Counted from the stretch's first letter, positions 26,251-34,742 are shown. The stretch is DNA of 64,000 nucleotides from an uncultured Dokdonia sp. (GCF_947492535.1 NZ_CANLNH010000013.1:1-64000); one strand, 5' to 3'. Notes: generated by a model from the letters alone, not told the origin. Program-made: numbers and translations.

Positions 26251-26255
26251 TAGCT

Positions 26256-27308
26256 ATGAGAAAACAATTTGATATCAATAAACTTGTGCGGCCTAATGTT
26301 GCAAAAATGAAAGCCTATAGCTCTGCGAGAGATGAGTTTACAGATTTTAATAAAGACATGGTATTCTTAGATGCTAATGAAAACCCCTTTAATAATGGTG
26401 TAAATCGCTATCCAGACCCACAACAGGGTGCGTTACGACAACTTATTGCTACCCAGAAAGAAATGAATGAAGATGGTATACTCTTCGGAAATGGAAGTGA
26501 TGAGGTATTAGATCTTATTTTTAGAGCCTTTTGTATTCCAGGAAAAGATAATGTGATTAGTTTACCACCTACGTATGGGATGTATAAAGTGCTGGCAAAT
26601 ACAAATGATATTGAAAATAGAGAAGTATTACTTACTGAAAATTTTCAACCAGACATCGAAACGATATTTGAACAAGTAGATGGAAATACCAAACTTCTCT
26701 TTTTGTGTTCGCCAAATAATCCTACGGGTAATCTTATTGAAGGAGATAAGATAGAAACGATTCTAAATCGTTTTGATGGAGTAGTGGTTATTGATGAAGC
26801 ATACATTGATTTTGCTTCTTCTCCAAGTTGGATTACACGATTAGATCAATATCCAAATTTGATCGTCACTCAAACGCTTTCTAAAGCATATGGAATGGCA
26901 GGAATACGATTAGGAATGGCATTTGCTTCTGCAGACATTTGTGCTATCCTAAAAAAGATCAAACCTCCGTATAATGTAAATGAATTAACACAGCAAAAAG
27001 CAGTTAAACATATTACAAATACAAATAATTATAATAATGAAATTAGCTCAATACTAGATAATAAGAATAGTTTAAGTAAAGTGTTGGTTGATATAAATTA
27101 TATAAAAAAAATATTCCCTTCAGATGCAAATTTTGTGTTAGTTAAAGTTGATAATGCAGATAAAAGATACCAACAATTAGTAGAAAAAGGGATCGTAATT
27201 CGGAATAGAAGTACACAACCGCTTTGTGAAAATACATTGCGATTTACGATAGGAACTGCTCAAGAAAACGAACAATTAATAACGGCTTTAAATGCCATTT
27301 CAAACTAA
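26256..27308 (+). CDS. hisC: Histidinol-phosphate aminotransferase
   Basis: PLP-dependent class II-like aminotransferase converting imidazole-acetol phosphate to histidinol phosphate. 350 residues. Motifs: DANENPFNNG near the N-terminus, LFCSPNNPTGN-type cofactor contacts around 150-158, VIDEAYIDF, and the PLP Lys210 in TQTLSKAYGMAGIRLG. RFTIGTAQENEQ supplies the C-terminal Arg. It lies 5 bp after hisD. Confidence 0.96.
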   Translation: MRKQFDINKLVRPNVAKMKAYSSARDEFTDFNKDMVFLDANENPFNNGVNRYPDPQQGALRQLIATQKEMNEDGILFGNGSDEVLDLIFRAFCIPGKDNVISLPPTYGMYKVLANTNDIENREVLLTENFQPDIETIFEQVDGNTKLLFLCSPNNPTGNLIEGDKIETILNRFDGVVVIDEAYIDFASSPSWITRLDQYPNLIVTQTLSKAYGMAGIRLGMAFASADICAILKKIKPPYNVNELTQQKAVKHITNTNNYNNEISSILDNKNSLSKVLVDINYIKKIFPSDANFVLVKVDNADKRYQQLVEKGIVIRNRSTQPLCENTLRFTIGTAQENEQLITALNAISN

Positions 27309-27357
27309 AAAAGTACAAGACACTACGATACGTTTAGCGTCATAATTTATAACTACC

Positions 27358-28494
27358 ATGAAGAAGAAAGTTTTATTTATAGATCGTGATGGAACCATCA
27401 TCAAAGAAACTGCAGATGAGCAAATAGATGCTTTTGAAAAGATGATTTTTTATCCAAAAGCATTTACGTGGTTAGGTAAAATTGCACAAGAACTCGACTA
27501 CGAACTTGTGATGATTACTAATCAAGATGGATTAGGAACTGATGTATTTCCAGAAGATACCTTTTGGCCAGTACACAACTTTATCCTAAAATCTTTTGAA
27601 AATGAAGGCGTTGTTTTTGATAAAGTATTTCTAGATCGCACATTTCCACATGAGAATGCCGATACACGCAAACCAGGTACAGGCTTACTAACCGAATACT
27701 TCTCTGAAGATTATGACCTTGCTAATTCCTTTGTGATTGGCGATCGCCTTACAGATATGCAATTAGCTACCAATTTAGGAGCTAAAGGTATTTATATCAA
27801 TGATGAGACGCATTTAGGAACTGGAGAAATCACGATTGAACGTTCAGAATTGGATAAAGACATTGCTTTAGAAAGTAATGATTGGCAAAAAATCTATGAG
27901 TTTTTAAAATTAGAAGATAGAGTTCGTACGCTTTCGCGAAAAACAAATGAGACCGACATCCAGATCACACTAAATCTTGATGGTACCGGGAAATCATCTA
28001 TCCATACAGGAATTGCTTTTTTTGACCACATGCTGGACCAACTAGCGAGACATGGCGCAATGGATTTGGATATCCAAGTAAAAGGAGACTTAGAAGTAGA
28101 TGAACATCATACCATAGAAGACACTGCGATTGCATTAGGCGAAGTATTTGCAGATGCCTTAGGAAGCAAACTAGGAATTGAACGTTATGGTTTTTGTTTA
28201 CCGATGGATGACTGTCTAGCGCAAGCAGCCATTGACTTTGGAGGCCGTAACTGGCTCGTTTGGGAAGCCGATTTTAAACGCGAAATGATTGGTAAAATGC
28301 CTACAGAAATGTTTTATCATTTCTTTAAATCATTTACAGATGGTGCCAAAGCAAATCTTAATATAAAAGCCGAAGGCACCAATGAACATCATAAGATAGA
28401 AGCTATTTTTAAAGCCTTTGCAAAAGCCATTAAAGTAGCCATCAAAAGAGATCCAAATAAAATGATTTTACCTAGTACTAAGGGGATGTTATAG
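27358..28494 (+). CDS. hisB: Bifunctional histidinol-phosphatase / imidazoleglycerol-phosphate dehydratase
   Basis: Carries two non-adjacent steps of the pathway. N-terminal HAD phosphatase (about 1-165): [12 protein letters not shown] with D9 nucleophile and D11, [17 protein letters not shown] and [12 protein letters not shown]-terminal dehydratase (about 188-378): [26 protein letters not shown] and [16 protein letters not shown], metal-binding His/Glu pairs. 378 residues, as in other bifunctional HisB. The linker between the domains (about 190) contains a truncated copy of the palindrome (TACGCTTTCGCGAAAA, 27927-27942). Confidence 0.97.
   Translation: MKKKVLFIDRDGTIIKETADEQIDAFEKMIFYPKAFTWLGKIAQELDYELVMITNQDGLGTDVFPEDTFWPVHNFILKSFENEGVVFDKVFLDRTFPHENADTRKPGTGLLTEYFSEDYDLANSFVIGDRLTDMQLATNLGAKGIYINDETHLGTGEITIERSELDKDIALESNDWQKIYEFLKLEDRVRTLSRKTNETDIQITLNLDGTGKSSIHTGIAFFDHMLDQLARHGAMDLDIQVKGDLEVDEHHTIEDTAIALGEVFADALGSKLGIERYGFCLPMDDCLAQAAIDFGGRNWLVWEADFKREMIGKMPTEMFYHFFKSFTDGAKANLNIKAEGTNEHHKIEAIFKAFAKAIKVAIKRDPNKMILPSTKGML
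27927..27942. repeat. Truncated palindrome in hisB linker
   Basis: TACGCTTTCGCGAAAA: left arm and centre intact, right arm lost. It encodes RTLSRK in the interdomain linker of HisB. Confidence 0.7.
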
Positions 28495-28495
28495 T

Positions 28496-28629
28496 ACCCT
28501 AACTCCCAAAGGGAATGGTAGGATAATTTAAAAATAATAGCGTAGGTTAGGATAAGATATCCGCCTTCGCGGATATGAAAATAAAAAAATATGAAACAGG
28601 AAAATATTCTCCCTTCGGGGGCTAGGGGG
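28496..28629. repeat. Small inverted-repeat element reaching into hisH
   Basis: CCCTAACTCCCAAAGGGAA near 28497 and, on the other strand, CCCTAGCCCCCGAAGGGAG (28609-28629) face each other as imperfect terminal inverted repeats about 130 bp apart. Between them lies a perfect hairpin ATATCCGC-CTTC-GCGGATAT (28557-28576). The downstream end encodes residues 6-13 of HisH. Confidence 0.6.
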
Positions 28630-29253
28630 CAAATCGTCATCATAGATTATGGCGCCGGGAATATTCAGAGCATTAAGTTTGCGATAGAACGCTTAGGGTT
28701 TACGGCAACATTAAGTCATGATCCCGAAGAAATAAGAAATGCTGATAAGGTGATATTTCCAGGGGTAGGCGAAGCGAGTAGCGCGATGCAAAAACTAAAA
28801 GAAAGTGGTTTAGATGCCGTTATTCCTACATTACAACAACCTGTTTTAGGAATCTGTTTAGGGATGCAACTCATGTGTAATTTTTCGGAAGAAGGAAATA
28901 CAGAAGGATTAGGAATCTTTGATGTAGATGTGGTACGCTTTCCTGCCGACCGTTTAGGTGGGCGCGAAACCAATGCTGAGCCTAGTCGAAGTAGCGTAAA
29001 AATCCCACAAATACAATGGAATAGTATCTCTAGTCTTAAAGGGCCGTTGTTTGAAAATGTAGAAAATGATGAATTTATCTATATGGTACATAGCTATTAT
29101 GCGCCTGTAACAGAAGAAACCATTGCCGTTTGTGAATATGGGATTCCGTATGGTGCCGCTTTCGCGAAAGCGAACTTCTACGGAACGCAATTCCACCCAG
29201 AAAAGAGCAGTCGCACAGGAGAACAGATTTTAAAGAATTTTCTAGAAATGTAG
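28591..29253 (+). CDS. hisH: Imidazole glycerol phosphate synthase, glutamine amidotransferase subunit
   Basis: Hydrolyses glutamine and passes ammonia to HisF. The class I amidotransferase triad is visible: Cys89 in LGICLGMQLM, His and Glu in TQFHPEKSS; the fold begins at IVIIDYGAGN. The N-terminal MKQENILPSGARGQ is longer than usual and partly encoded by a repeat element. RETNAEPSRSS (about 125-135), before KIPQIQWNS, is an extra stretch carrying another repeat (28974-28995). A palindrome copy (29157-29172) encodes AAFAKANF beside the catalytic FHPE. 220 residues; still open and probably functional. Confidence 0.95.
   Translation: MKQENILPSGARGQIVIIDYGAGNIQSIKFAIERLGFTATLSHDPEEIRNADKVIFPGVGEASSAMQKLKESGLDAVIPTLQQPVLGICLGMQLMCNFSEEGNTEGLGIFDVDVVRFPADRLGGRETNAEPSRSSVKIPQIQWNSISSLKGPLFENVENDEFIYMVHSYYAPVTEETIAVCEYGIPYGAAFAKANFYGTQFHPEKSSRTGEQILKNFLEM
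28974..28995. repeat. GCTGAGCCTAGTCGAAGTAGC repeat in hisH
   Basis: Degenerate CTGAG...GTCGAAG unit, in frame and encoding AEPSRSS, just where most HisH proteins have a short loop before the KIPHMGWN-type motif. Confidence 0.6.
29157..29172. repeat. Palindrome copy 6, inside hisH
   Basis: CGCTTTCGCGAAAGCG in frame, read as AFAKA. Confidence 0.95.
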
Positions 29254-29260
29254 TTCAGTA

Positions 29261-29599
29261 ATGAGTAATCAAAAACAAGATATAGTAGCATTTACAGAAA
29301 ATATCACTGATGATTGGAAAAACTTTCCAGTGTGTGAAATTAATGACCATGTGGTAAGAGTAAGTGTATTGCAAAAGGATTTTTATTGGCATTCACATAG
29401 TAAAAGCGACGAATTTTTCTTTGTAGTAGAAGGAGAGTTGTTTGTAGATTTTGAAGACCGAACAGAAACTCTTACGAAAGGGCAAATGATTAAAGTGCCT
29501 AAAGATGTATTACATAGAACGCGATCTAATATGAGAACGACTATTTTGTGTTTTGAGAGTACAGATAATGACGTTACTGGGGATGCTAATGAAAAGTAG
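29261..29599 (+). CDS. Cupin domain protein
   Basis: 112-residue single-domain cupin: motif 1 FYWHSHSKSDEFFFVVEGEL (two His and one Glu as metal ligands), motif 2 GQMIKVPKDVLHRTRS. The substrate is unknown; proteins of this size include small isomerases and binding proteins. It starts 7 bp after hisH and is inside the his operon, so it is co-transcribed. A role in histidine synthesis is not known for such cupins. Confidence 0.85.
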   Translation: MSNQKQDIVAFTENITDDWKNFPVCEINDHVVRVSVLQKDFYWHSHSKSDEFFFVVEGELFVDFEDRTETLTKGQMIKVPKDVLHRTRSNMRTTILCFESTDNDVTGDANEK

Positions 29600-29626
29600 A
29601 AAGTAGAAAAACGAAATATATATTGT

Positions 29627-29648
29627 CCCTTCGAGCGCAGTCAAGAGG
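29627..29648. repeat. CCCTTCGAGCGCAGTCAAGAGG repeat
   Basis: Half-unit of the CTTCGA...CTCAGG-type repeat family in the gap between the cupin gene and hisA. Confidence 0.5.
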
Positions 29649-29706
29649 CATTAAAAAGAAATAAATAGTTTATAGATTTAGACTGCGATTAACCAAATAA
29701 AAGATA

Positions 29707-29720
29707 CCCGCCTTCGCGGG
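29707..29720. repeat. Hairpin CCCGCCTTCGCGGG
   Basis: 5-bp G/C stem with tetraloop-like CTTC, 8 bp before the hisA ATG. Same design as 28557-28576 upstream of hisH. It could affect hisA translation initiation. Confidence 0.65.
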
Positions 29721-29728
29721 CATGTATA

Positions 29729-30505
29729 ATGCGAATAATACCAGCCATAGATATCATAGACGGAAAGTGTGTACGCCTTTCCAAAGGAGATTATGATACT
29801 AAAAAAATATATAATGAAAACCCATTAGAGGTTGCTAAAAACTTTGAAGCGCATGGAATCAAATATTTACATTTAGTAGATCTTGATGGTGCAAAAAGTA
29901 AGCATATTGTAAATCATAAGATTCTAGAGCAAATAGCTTCAAAAACAAGTTTAAAAATAGATTTTGGTGGTGGTTTAAAGACAGATCAAGATTTACATAT
30001 CGCTTTTGAAAGTGGTGCTTCCCAAATTACAGGCGGAAGTATTGCAGTAAAAGACCCTGTAATTTTTGAAAATTGGATAACAACCTATGGATCGGACAAG
30101 ATTATTTTAGGCGCTGATGCACATCATAGGAAAATTGCTATTTCCGGATGGTTAGAAGCATCAGATGATGATGTCGTAGAGTTTATAACAAACTATCAAG
30201 CAAAAGGAGTTCACTATGTGATTTGTACGGATATTAGTAAAGACGGTATGTTAGAAGGTCCTAGCTTTGATTTGTATAAAGAAATATTAAATACTTGTCA
30301 ACCTGAGCTTGTCGAAGGTCAAAATGTGCTTCGACAAGCTCAGCATGACAATAGCCTCAAACTTATTGCCTCTGGCGGTATCTCAACCTTTGATGAATTA
30401 CCTAAATTGGCTGAATTAGGTTGTGAGGGCACGATCATAGGAAAGGCCATTTATGAGAATCGTATCACTTTGAAACAATTAGAACACTTTATTTTAAATC
30501 ACTAA
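29729..30505 (+). CDS. hisA: ProFAR isomerase with in-frame palindromic insertion
   Basis: TIM-barrel isomerase converting ProFAR to PRFAR. Catalytic Asp in [12 protein letters not shown] and Asp in the barrel motif [14 protein letters not shown]; phosphate-binding loops DFGGGL and IASGGIS/GKAIYE are present. Residues 190-207 ([19 protein letters not shown]) are not part of the family. They are encoded by a 54-bp inverted-repeat element (30297-30350) inserted without frame change between helix 6 and the next strand. Apart from this the protein has normal length and motifs, so it is probably active. Confidence 0.95.
   Translation: MRIIPAIDIIDGKCVRLSKGDYDTKKIYNENPLEVAKNFEAHGIKYLHLVDLDGAKSKHIVNHKILEQIASKTSLKIDFGGGLKTDQDLHIAFESGASQITGGSIAVKDPVIFENWITTYGSDKIILGADAHHRKIAISGWLEASDDDVVEFITNYQAKGVHYVICTDISKDGMLEGPSFDLYKEILNTCQPELVEGQNVLRQAQHDNSLKLIASGGISTFDELPKLAELGCEGTIIGKAIYENRITLKQLEHFILNH
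30297..30350. repeat. In-frame inverted-repeat element inside hisA
   Basis: CTGAGCTTGTCGAAG (30303-30317) and CTTCGACAAGCTCAG (30329-30343) are perfect 15-bp reverse complements, with TGTCA/TGACA at the outer ends. Total 54 bp, which is 18 codons. Confidence 0.95.
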
Positions 30506-30507
30506 GT

Positions 30508-31020
30508 ATGGAGTCACCTTGGGTAACAGATTTTAAAGAAAACGCGCTTTATCGCATAGATGAGAGTACACGTATGATTACTATTGCCTTTCAGAAAATT
30601 GATGATACACACGTTTGGCAACGTCCTAATCATTCAAGTAATAGTCTTGGGAATCAAATTTTACACCTATGTGGTAATATGACGCAATATGTCATTTCAA
30701 GCCTTGGTGAGAAAGAGGATGCTCGTGATCGAGATGCAGAGTTTGATGCTATAGATGGATATACGAAAGAAACGCTCTTAGAACAATTAATAGTTACAGT
30801 AAAGGAAGTGAAGAATACGATCCAAAATGCATCAGAAGAGCAACTTTTAAAAAAGCGAAACGTACAAGGATTTCATTTTTCAGGAATGGGATGTGTGATT
30901 CATGCCGTAGAGCATTATAGTTACCATACAGGGCAGATTGCTTTTTGGATAAAAACACTTGTAAATAGTCCTTTAGGGTTCTATGACGGTTTAGACTTGA
31001 ATACAATGAACAATGAATGA
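30508..31020 (+). CDS. DinB-like four-helix metal-binding protein
   Basis: 170-residue protein of the DinB/DUF1572-like fold. Candidate metal-binding His residues are in NQILHLCGNMTQYV and in CVIHAVEHYSYHTGQIAFW. DinB-like proteins include thiol transferases and hydrolases, but this subgroup is uncharacterised. It begins 2 bp after the hisA stop, so is in the his operon. No link to histidine synthesis is established. Confidence 0.82.
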   Translation: MESPWVTDFKENALYRIDESTRMITIAFQKIDDTHVWQRPNHSSNSLGNQILHLCGNMTQYVISSLGEKEDARDRDAEFDAIDGYTKETLLEQLIVTVKEVKNTIQNASEEQLLKKRNVQGFHFSGMGCVIHAVEHYSYHTGQIAFWIKTLVNSPLGFYDGLDLNTMNNE

Positions 31021-31022
31021 CG

Positions 31023-31500
31023 AATAAATGAACGACGAATTACGAACAGGTAATTACGAACGACGAATAATTAACAACGAGCAATGAACAATCAACTTTA
31101 AAATTGATGTATATGCGTGATTTGAAAAAGAGAACAAAGAAATTTACTATTGATTGCTAGGAGCTTTGTAAACAATTCCCGAAATCTAGAGAGTTTGATG
31201 CTTTTATTCGTCAGTTAATAAGATCTTCTAGTTCGGTGGGCGCTAATTATAGAGCAGCAAATAGAGCAAAGTCAGATCGTGATTTTATACATAAAATGAA
31301 GATTGTAGAGGAAGAAGCAGATGAAAGTATGTTTTGGTTAGAAATACTTCAAGAAGTGGCAGAAGTAAATCCAGAAGAAATAAAAAGGCTTATTTCTGAG
31401 GCAAATGAATTACTAGCGATTACTGTATCATCAATTAAAACCGTTAGAAAAAGAATTAATTAATTATAATTTGATGTTCGTCGTTCGGCGTTCATTTATT
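31023..31500. mobile_element. MITE-like element carrying a four-helix-bundle pseudogene
   Basis: AATAAATGAACG (31023-31034) and its exact reverse complement CGTTCATTTATT (31489-31500) bound a 478-bp segment. Further out-of-register ACGAAC/ACGACGAA repeats fill 31030-31080 and GTTCGTCGTTCGGCG fills 31476-31490. The segment contains only the four-helix protein pseudogene and separates hisA-dinB from hisF. No target duplication or transposase is visible, so mobility is inference. Confidence 0.55.
31113..31463 (+). pseudogene. Four-helix-bundle (S23/23S rRNA IVS-like) protein, nonsense mutation
   Basis: Reads MRDLKKRTKKFTIDC-stop-ELCKQFPKSREFDAFIRQL and continues in the same frame through SSSSVGANYRAANRAKSDRDF and KIVEEEADESMFWLEILQEVA to a normal end. 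The in-frame TAG (31158-31160) stands where the family usually has Trp (TGG to TAG). The family is the small four-helix protein encoded in 23S rRNA intervening sequences and scattered between genes. An internal GTG start (31236) could give a 75-residue fragment, but it would lack helix 1. Confidence 0.85.
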
Positions 31501-31513
31501 TGTACTTATAAAC

Positions 31514-32269
31514 ATGATAACAAAAAGAATAATACCTTGTTTAGATATCAAAAACGGAAGAACCGTAAAGGGAACCAATTTTGTAAACCTTAGAGATGCT
31601 GGAGATCCAGTAGCACTTGCTAAAGTATATTCAGATACAGGAGCAGACGAGCTTGTTTTTCTAGATATATCTGCCACCGAAGAGCGTAGGAAGACCTTAT
31701 CTGATCTTGTATTGCGAGTGGCTTCACAAGTAAACATTCCATTTACGGTAGGAGGTGGAATCTCATCTGTAGAAGATGTAGATATACTTCTTAAAAATGG
31801 AGCAGATAAAGTATCGATCAACTCTAGTGCTGTAAAACGACCTGATTTGATTAATGAATTGGTAGCTAAATTTGGCTCACAATGCATTGTCGTGGCTATA
31901 GATGCCAAATGTATAGACGGTAATTGGATCGTTCATCTAGTAGGCGGAAAAGTACCAACAACCCTTGATTTATTTGATTGGGCAAAAGAAGTAGCAAAGC
32001 GTGGAGCAGGAGAAATCTTGTTTACTTCGATGGATAACGATGGAACGAAAGATGGTTTTGCTAATAAAGCATTAGCAAGGCTTTCTGAAGAGCTGACTAT
32101 TCCCATTATCGCAAGTGGTGGCGCAGGAAATAAGCAACATTTTAAAGATGCATTTACAGAAGGAAAAGCAGATGCTGCATTAGCGGCTAGTGTTTTTCAC
32201 TTTGGAGAAATATCCATACCAGAATTAAAAAACGAATTAAAAGCACAAGGAATATCTGTGCGTATCTAA
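31514..32269 (+). CDS. hisF: Imidazole glycerol phosphate synthase, cyclase subunit
   Basis: TIM-barrel subunit that uses ammonia from HisH to form IGP and AICAR. 251 residues with the full set of motifs: catalytic Asp11 in [18 protein letters not shown], second Asp in VVAIDAKC, phosphate sites VGGGISS and IIASGGAG, and [12 protein letters not shown]. It follows the inverted-repeat element by 13 bp. Confidence 0.97.
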   Translation: MITKRIIPCLDIKNGRTVKGTNFVNLRDAGDPVALAKVYSDTGADELVFLDISATEERRKTLSDLVLRVASQVNIPFTVGGGISSVEDVDILLKNGADKVSINSSAVKRPDLINELVAKFGSQCIVVAIDAKCIDGNWIVHLVGGKVPTTLDLFDWAKEVAKRGAGEILFTSMDNDGTKDGFANKALARLSEELTIPIIASGGAGNKQHFKDAFTEGKADAALAASVFHFGEISIPELKNELKAQGISVRI

Positions 32270-32286
32270 CCTCAAAATAAATAATT

Positions 32287-32889
32287 ATGACAATTGATTT
32301 TTCAAAATTTGCAGATGGTTTAGTTCCTGCGATTGTACAAGACGTAAGAACTAAGAACGTTCTCATGTTAGGATATATGAATCAGGAAGCATACGCTAAA
32401 ACTTTAGATTCTAAAAGAGTAACATTTTATAGCAGAAGCAAAGAACGTTTGTGGACTAAAGGCGAGGAGTCTAATAACTACCTTGATCTTGTAGATATTA
32501 AAGTAGATTGTGATCAAGATAGTTTATTGGTGTTAGCAGAGCCTACAGGTCCTGTGTGTCATAAAGGAACAGATACATGTTGGGGAGAACGAAACTCTCC
32601 TAATTATGGGTTCTTTTCACATTTAGAAGATGTAATACGTGATCGTAAAGATAATCCCGAAGATAATCCCGATTCTTACGTAGCGAGTTTATTCAAAAAA
32701 GGGATCAATAAAGTAGCGCAAAAAGTAGGAGAGGAGGCTGTTGAGGTCGTTATAGAGGCCAAAGATGATAATGATTTATTATTTCTTAATGAAAGCGCAG
32801 ACCTAATCTTCCATCTCATGGTATTATTACGGGCAAAAGGGTTTGGACTACATAGTGTAGAAAAAACGCTTATTTCTAGACATAAGTAG
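32287..32889 (+). CDS. hisIE: Bifunctional PR-AMP cyclohydrolase / PR-ATP pyrophosphatase
   Basis: Steps 2 and 3 of histidine synthesis in one chain of 200 residues. N-terminal HisI (about 1-110): MLGYMNQEAY, the zinc/magnesium motif KVDCDQDSLLVL and Cys ligands in GPVCHKGTDTCW. C-terminal HisE (about 115-200): KKGINKVAQKVGEEAVEVVIEA and LIFHLMVLLRAKG. Last gene of the his operon, 17 bp after hisF. Confidence 0.97.
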   Translation: MTIDFSKFADGLVPAIVQDVRTKNVLMLGYMNQEAYAKTLDSKRVTFYSRSKERLWTKGEESNNYLDLVDIKVDCDQDSLLVLAEPTGPVCHKGTDTCWGERNSPNYGFFSHLEDVIRDRKDNPEDNPDSYVASLFKKGINKVAQKVGEEAVEVVIEAKDDNDLLFLNESADLIFHLMVLLRAKGFGLHSVEKTLISRHK

Positions 32890-32952
32890 TATCACTAGTG
32901 ATGATTGTAAATTGGCAAACTAAAATGATATTACATTTTGGAGAGAATGAGT

Positions 32953-32970
32953 ACGCTTTCGCGAAAGCGT
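32953..32970. repeat. Palindrome copy 7, after hisIE
   Basis: ACGCTTTCGCGAAAGCGT, 63 bp past the his operon, between it and the 15-bp inverted repeat. Confidence 0.95.
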
Positions 32971-32996
32971 TAATTAACAGCATAAATAACATAAAG

Positions 32997-33070
32997 GCTG
33001 TCTAAAAAGTAAATTTTGTACGTCATTTGAATATACCTCATTTTGACAGAAACGATACTTTTTAGACAGC
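32997..33070. repeat. 15-bp inverted repeat, MITE-like (GCTGTCTAAAAAGTA)
   Basis: GCTGTCTAAAAAGTA (32997-33011) and TACTTTTTAGACAGC (33056-33070) are perfect reverse complements around 44 nt. The ends look like insertion-sequence terminal repeats. The structure lies between the convergent hisIE and sulfatase genes and might also end transcription. Confidence 0.8.
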
Positions 33071-33088
33071 TAAATAGTTGCATTGCCT

Positions 33089-34600
33089 CTAATTCTCTTG
33101 CGACATTAGTGTTTTGCGTTTTAGTAGGTGCTTTTCAGAATCTTCTAGTTGATGAGCCAGTCCTTCTTTTATTTTAAGGATTGCTTTCTTGTCACTATAC
33201 GCCAAATTATTCATTTCTTTAGGATCATTAGTTAAGTCATACAATTCATATTCTGTAGGATAACTTCCTAAGGTATGAAAATAATATGCATATTTCCAGT
33301 TTTTTGTACGAATACAACGTATTCTATTTGCCGCTAATACTGCAGAAGGAACATCGGCAGAACTAGCTTTTGTATCATCAAAAGTAAACATGATAGATTC
33401 CTGAACCTCTGTATTGTCTCTTAGTATCGGTACTAAGTTTTTACCTTGTAAAGAACGTGCGGGCTCTTTAATACCAACCAAGGAAGCAATCGTAGGCATG
33501 ATGTCAATCAAGGAAGCTAGGTTGTCTGATGATTTGACAACACTTGTATCGTGTCTAGGGAATAAAATAGGATTTGAAATTACCATTGGAACTCTTAGTG
33601 TTTCTTCATACACATTAAATGCTTTTTGACGCATCCCTCCATGTGCCATTCCCATCTCTCCATGGTCAGAAAGACGAATTACAATAGCGTCATCTGCTAG
33701 TTTTTTTCCTTGCGATGAAACCGCATATAACTCATCTACAAATTCTCCTATTTGACTATCTATTTTTTGAAGTGTATACCCATAAAAGTTGATATAATTT
33801 AATTTATCATCTCTAGTGGGTAATGCACCTAATAATTTCCCAGCGGCTTTCATCGTTTGAAATTGCGCCATTGGTTTTTTGTTTTTCAATAAATCCTCAG
33901 TGACAGATGTTGGTAAATGAATAGCTCTAGAAGACCAATCTTTTTCGGTATACCCATAATCTAGACCATCAGGATATGCTAACACATCATGGGGGTTTAC
34001 TAATGATAATACCAAGCAAAACGGAACTCTAGGTTTGCCCGATTCTCTTTCAATTCGAATTCTTTTTAAATAATCGGTTCCTTGTTTAATATATTTCTCA
34101 TCATGGTTAGCAAAACCGCCTCCAAAATTTTCTGGTTTTACATCTTCTCCAGCATCAGGTGCAATCCATCCCTGAAAACCTGTAAGTGCTATTTGTGATG
34201 AACTTAAATCATTTTCTGTATCACCTTTACTTAAATGCCATTTTCCTCTGTACTGAACATCATAGCCTTCTTGTTGTAACATTCTAGCCATATTAAATAG
34301 ACTTGGGTCTAATGTTGTCTCGGCACTTGAGTAGCGACCTCCCCAAGTAAGGGTTTGCGTAACCCCATGCTGTGCAGGATAGGTGCCTGTAAAAAGAGTA
34401 CCCCTACTGGGAGAACACATGCAAGAATTGCAAAATGCACGATCAAAAGAGAAACCGTGCTCTTTTAAAAAGGTCATGGTTTTTAAATGTTCAGATTCCC
34501 AATTTGGAGGGAAATGTTGGGTTGCTCTCTCTTGATCGGTAATAATAATCACTAAATCGGGTTGCTCGGGTAACAGAGCACGTCTTTTAGAATAACTCAT
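33089..34600 (-). CDS. Sulfatase, Cys-type, without signal peptide
   Basis: 503-residue sulfatase of the alkaline-phosphatase superfamily. The formylglycine-precursor Cys62 sits in CSPSRGTLFTG. Metal-binding residues: IIITDQERA (N-terminal Asp) and RLSDHGEMGMAHG. The C-terminal region has ELYDLTNDPKEMNNLAY, as in choline-sulfatase or heparan-type enzymes. The protein begins MSYSKRRALLPEQPDLVI with no signal peptide, unlike most Flavobacteriia sulfatases, so it may act in the cytoplasm. It would need a formylglycine-generating or anaerobic maturase, neither in this window. Confidence 0.9.
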   Translation of the reverse strand: MSYSKRRALLPEQPDLVIIITDQERATQHFPPNWESEHLKTMTFLKEHGFSFDRAFCNSCMCSPSRGTLFTGTYPAQHGVTQTLTWGGRYSSAETTLDPSLFNMARMLQQEGYDVQYRGKWHLSKGDTENDLSSSQIALTGFQGWIAPDAGEDVKPENFGGGFANHDEKYIKQGTDYLKRIRIERESGKPRVPFCLVLSLVNPHDVLAYPDGLDYGYTEKDWSSRAIHLPTSVTEDLLKNKKPMAQFQTMKAAGKLLGALPTRDDKLNYINFYGYTLQKIDSQIGEFVDELYAVSSQGKKLADDAIVIRLSDHGEMGMAHGGMRQKAFNVYEETLRVPMVISNPILFPRHDTSVVKSSDNLASLIDIMPTIASLVGIKEPARSLQGKNLVPILRDNTEVQESIMFTFDDTKASSADVPSAVLAANRIRCIRTKNWKYAYYFHTLGSYPTEYELYDLTNDPKEMNNLAYSDKKAILKIKEGLAHQLEDSEKHLLKRKTLMSQEN

Positions 34601-34695
34601 CGTTTATTTTTTATAGTTATTTTTTAAAAGTACTAAAGGTGATATTGTATAAATAGCGTATTATTACCTGATTATTAGTGTGTTATATTAAAACA

Positions 34696-34742
34696 AAAGC
34701 CATTGCGATTCGAGAAGTCAAACTCGAGTGCAATGGCCTTTA
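34696..34742 (-). terminator. Terminator of the S41 peptidase gene
   Basis: AAAGCCATTGC / GCAATGGCCTT with the inner pair ATTCGAG/CTCGAGT. It is near the 3' end of the leftward S41 gene and upstream of the sulfatase gene. Confidence 0.7.
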
